NCBI GenBank assembly: GCA_910584035.1
Contig: CAJTZR010000015.1
Coordinates: 1 to 24,563 of the forward strand
Direction: 5' to 3'
DNA: 24,563 bases
From: an uncultured Christensenella sp.
GTDB taxonomy: Bacteria; Bacillota; Clostridia; Christensenellales; UBA3700
In this document: positions 23,092-24,563 of the stretch, one piece after another
Layout of the letters: each line of letters begins with the position of its first letter
Numbering within the stretch: position 1 is the stretch's first letter
The notes under the pieces: model-generated
What the model saw: the letters and a program-made list of their open reading frames with translations, nothing else
Told to the model about the DNA's origin: nothing
Databases searched by the model: none
Program-made: the position numbers and the translations under genes

Positions 23092-24563
23092 ATGGACGTA
23101 AGAAGTGAAGTGGAATTGGATTTAAATGATATAATCAAGGCAAGGCACGAAAAATTAGCTAGACTTGTGGAAATTGATAAAAATCCTTACGAAATAGTTA
23201 AGTTCGATAAAGACACTAACGCATTAGATATAAAGAATAATTACGAAAAGTACGAGGGCAAAGTGGTTACTCTTGCTGGTCGTATGATTAGCCGTAGAAT
23301 AATGGGCAAGGCTAGTTTTGCAAATCTTTTAGACGGAACTGGTAGCATTCAGCTTTATGTTAGCAAAAATGACATTGGTGAAGATGATTATGCAGAGTTT
23401 AAAAAGTATGATATTGGTGATATTATCGGTGTAACTGGCTTGGTATTTACTACTAAAACTGGTGAGATAAGTGTTCACTCTCATAGTGTTTGCTTGCTTT
23501 CAAAGTCGCTTTTGCCATTACCGGAAAAATATCACGGACTTACTAACACAGATATGCGTTATCGTCAAAGATATGTTGATTTAATCGCTAACCCAGAAGT
23601 TAAAAAGACTTTCATTACTAGGTCAAAAATTATCAGCAGTATAAGAGCTTTTCTTGATAGTAGAGACTTTTTAGAAGTTGAAACACCAATTTTGAATACT
23701 ATTCCTGGTGGTGCAAGTGCAAGACCATTTGTAACTCACCATAACACTTTGGATATAGATATGTATATGCGTATCGCACCAGAACTTTATTTGAAAAGAT
23801 TAATTGTTGGTGGTTTTGAAAGAGTTTACGAGATTGGTAGATTATTTAGAAATGAGGGTATGGATACTAAACATAACCCAGAATTTACTACTGTAGAATT
23901 GTATCAAGCTTATACTGATTATAATGGAATGATGGACTTGACAGAAGATTTGTTTAACTACATTGCAGATAATGTTATTGGTAGCAAAACAATTACTTAT
24001 CAAGGTGTGGAAATTAATATCGGCAACAAGTGGAAGAGAATATCAATGCTTGACTTAGTTAGAGAGGAAACTGGTATTGATTTTGAAAAAATGTCATTAG
24101 AGGACTGCATTGCAAAAGCAAGAGCTATTGGTGTAGAATTTGCTGACAATGTAACTTGGGGAAAAGCACTTTATGAAGTGTTTGACCAAAAGATTGAGGA
24201 GAAATTAATTCAACCTACTTTTGTTACAGATTATCCAGTTGAGGTGTCACCACTTGCAAAACGTAAAAAAGCAGACCCACGACTTACTGAAAGATTTGAG
24301 TTCTTTATAACTGCAAGAGAAATGGGCAATGCTTTCTCTGAATTGAATGACCCAATTGACCAAAAAGGTAGATTTATGGCACAAGTTAAGGAAAGAGAGG
24401 CTGGTGATGACGAGGCTCAAATGATGGATGAGGACTTTGTAACAGCACTTGAATATGGTATGCCACCAACTGGCGGACTAGGTATTGGTATAGACAGATT
24501 GGTAATGCTATTTACAGACGAAGCTAGTATTAGAGATGTATTGTTGTTCCCAACGATGAAACC
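23092..24563 (+). CDS. lysS: Lysyl-tRNA synthetase, class II (3' truncated)
   Basis: 490 codons are present and the frame is still open at the window end, so only the last few residues are missing. ATG 23092 is preceded by GGAGAGAGAT (23080-23089). The N-terminal OB-fold tRNA-anticodon domain (about 55-145, [19 protein letters not shown]) is followed by the class II catalytic core: motif 1 around [13 protein letters not shown], motif 2 [25 protein letters not shown] in two contiguous parts, and motif 3 [14 protein letters not shown]. It charges tRNA-Lys. It follows greA in the same operon. No T-box leader is present before the pair. Confidence 0.97.
   Translation, partial: MDVRSEVELDLNDIIKARHEKLARLVEIDKNPYEIVKFDKDTNALDIKNNYEKYEGKVVTLAGRMISRRIMGKASFANLLDGTGSIQLYVSKNDIGEDDYAEFKKYDIGDIIGVTGLVFTTKTGEISVHSHSVCLLSKSLLPLPEKYHGLTNTDMRYRQRYVDLIANPEVKKTFITRSKIISSIRAFLDSRDFLEVETPILNTIPGGASARPFVTHHNTLDIDMYMRIAPELYLKRLIVGGFERVYEIGRLFRNEGMDTKHNPEFTTVELYQAYTDYNGMMDLTEDLFNYIADNVIGSKTITYQGVEINIGNKWKRISMLDLVREETGIDFEKMSLEDCIAKARAIGVEFADNVTWGKALYEVFDQKIEEKLIQPTFVTDYPVEVSPLAKRKKADPRLTERFEFFITAREMGNAFSELNDPIDQKGRFMAQVKEREAGDDEAQMMDEDFVTALEYGMPPTGGLGIGIDRLVMLFTDEASIRDVLLFPTMK

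Overview
The window is AT-rich chromosomal DNA from a low-GC Gram-positive (Firmicutes, Clostridia-like) bacterium, probably an anaerobe and perhaps a gut commensal. The evidence is: an hrcA-grpE-dnaK-dnaJ heat-shock cluster behind a CIRCE operator; a DnaK that lacks the ATPase-domain insertion of Gram-negative DnaKs; a large SRP RNA with an Alu domain; a clostridial 2[4Fe-4S] ferredoxin; a CwlD-type amidase; greA next to lysS; and strong GGAGG ribosome binding sites. No rRNA, tRNA, CRISPR array or intact insertion sequence was seen. The first gene is cut at its 5' end and lysS at its 3' end.

Layout. 1-6855: sugar-related genes, namely a GH109-like Gfo/Idh/MocA protein, a fusion of a GlmU-type acetyltransferase with phosphoglucosamine mutase (GlmM), and a GH2 beta-galactosidase, with candidate promoters for the last two and hairpin terminators near all three. 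7182-11985: the heat-shock cluster, ending at a clear terminator. 12104-12453: SRP RNA on the minus strand with its own consensus promoter and terminator. 12660-14040: a three-gene accessory operon encoding a HigB/RelE-like toxin, an XRE antitoxin with an aromatic C-terminal tail, and a SecB-like chaperone. This reads as a toxin-antitoxin-chaperone (TAC) module; its promoter carries a 15-bp direct repeat and it ends at a strong hairpin terminator. A small XRE regulator lies convergent to it. 14678-17568: cwlD and, converging on it, typA (bipA). 17569-21206: two consecutive FAD-dependent proteins flanked by intergenic DNA holding scattered copies of a TTGYAAATTA motif. 21207-24563: a hemolysin III family membrane protein, a ferredoxin with two almost identical halves, greA and lysS.

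How the genes work together. HrcA should bind CIRCE and repress its own cluster, and GrpE, DnaK and DnaJ form the Hsp70 machine. The fusion protein would join two consecutive steps toward UDP-GlcNAc, GlcN-6-P to GlcN-1-P to GlcNAc-1-P. In the TAC module the SecB-like protein is expected to protect the antitoxin through its C-terminal tail, so that loss or titration of the chaperone frees the toxin. The two most interesting items are the GlmU(acetyltransferase)-GlmM fusion and the SecB-type TAC module in a lineage that usually lacks SecB.
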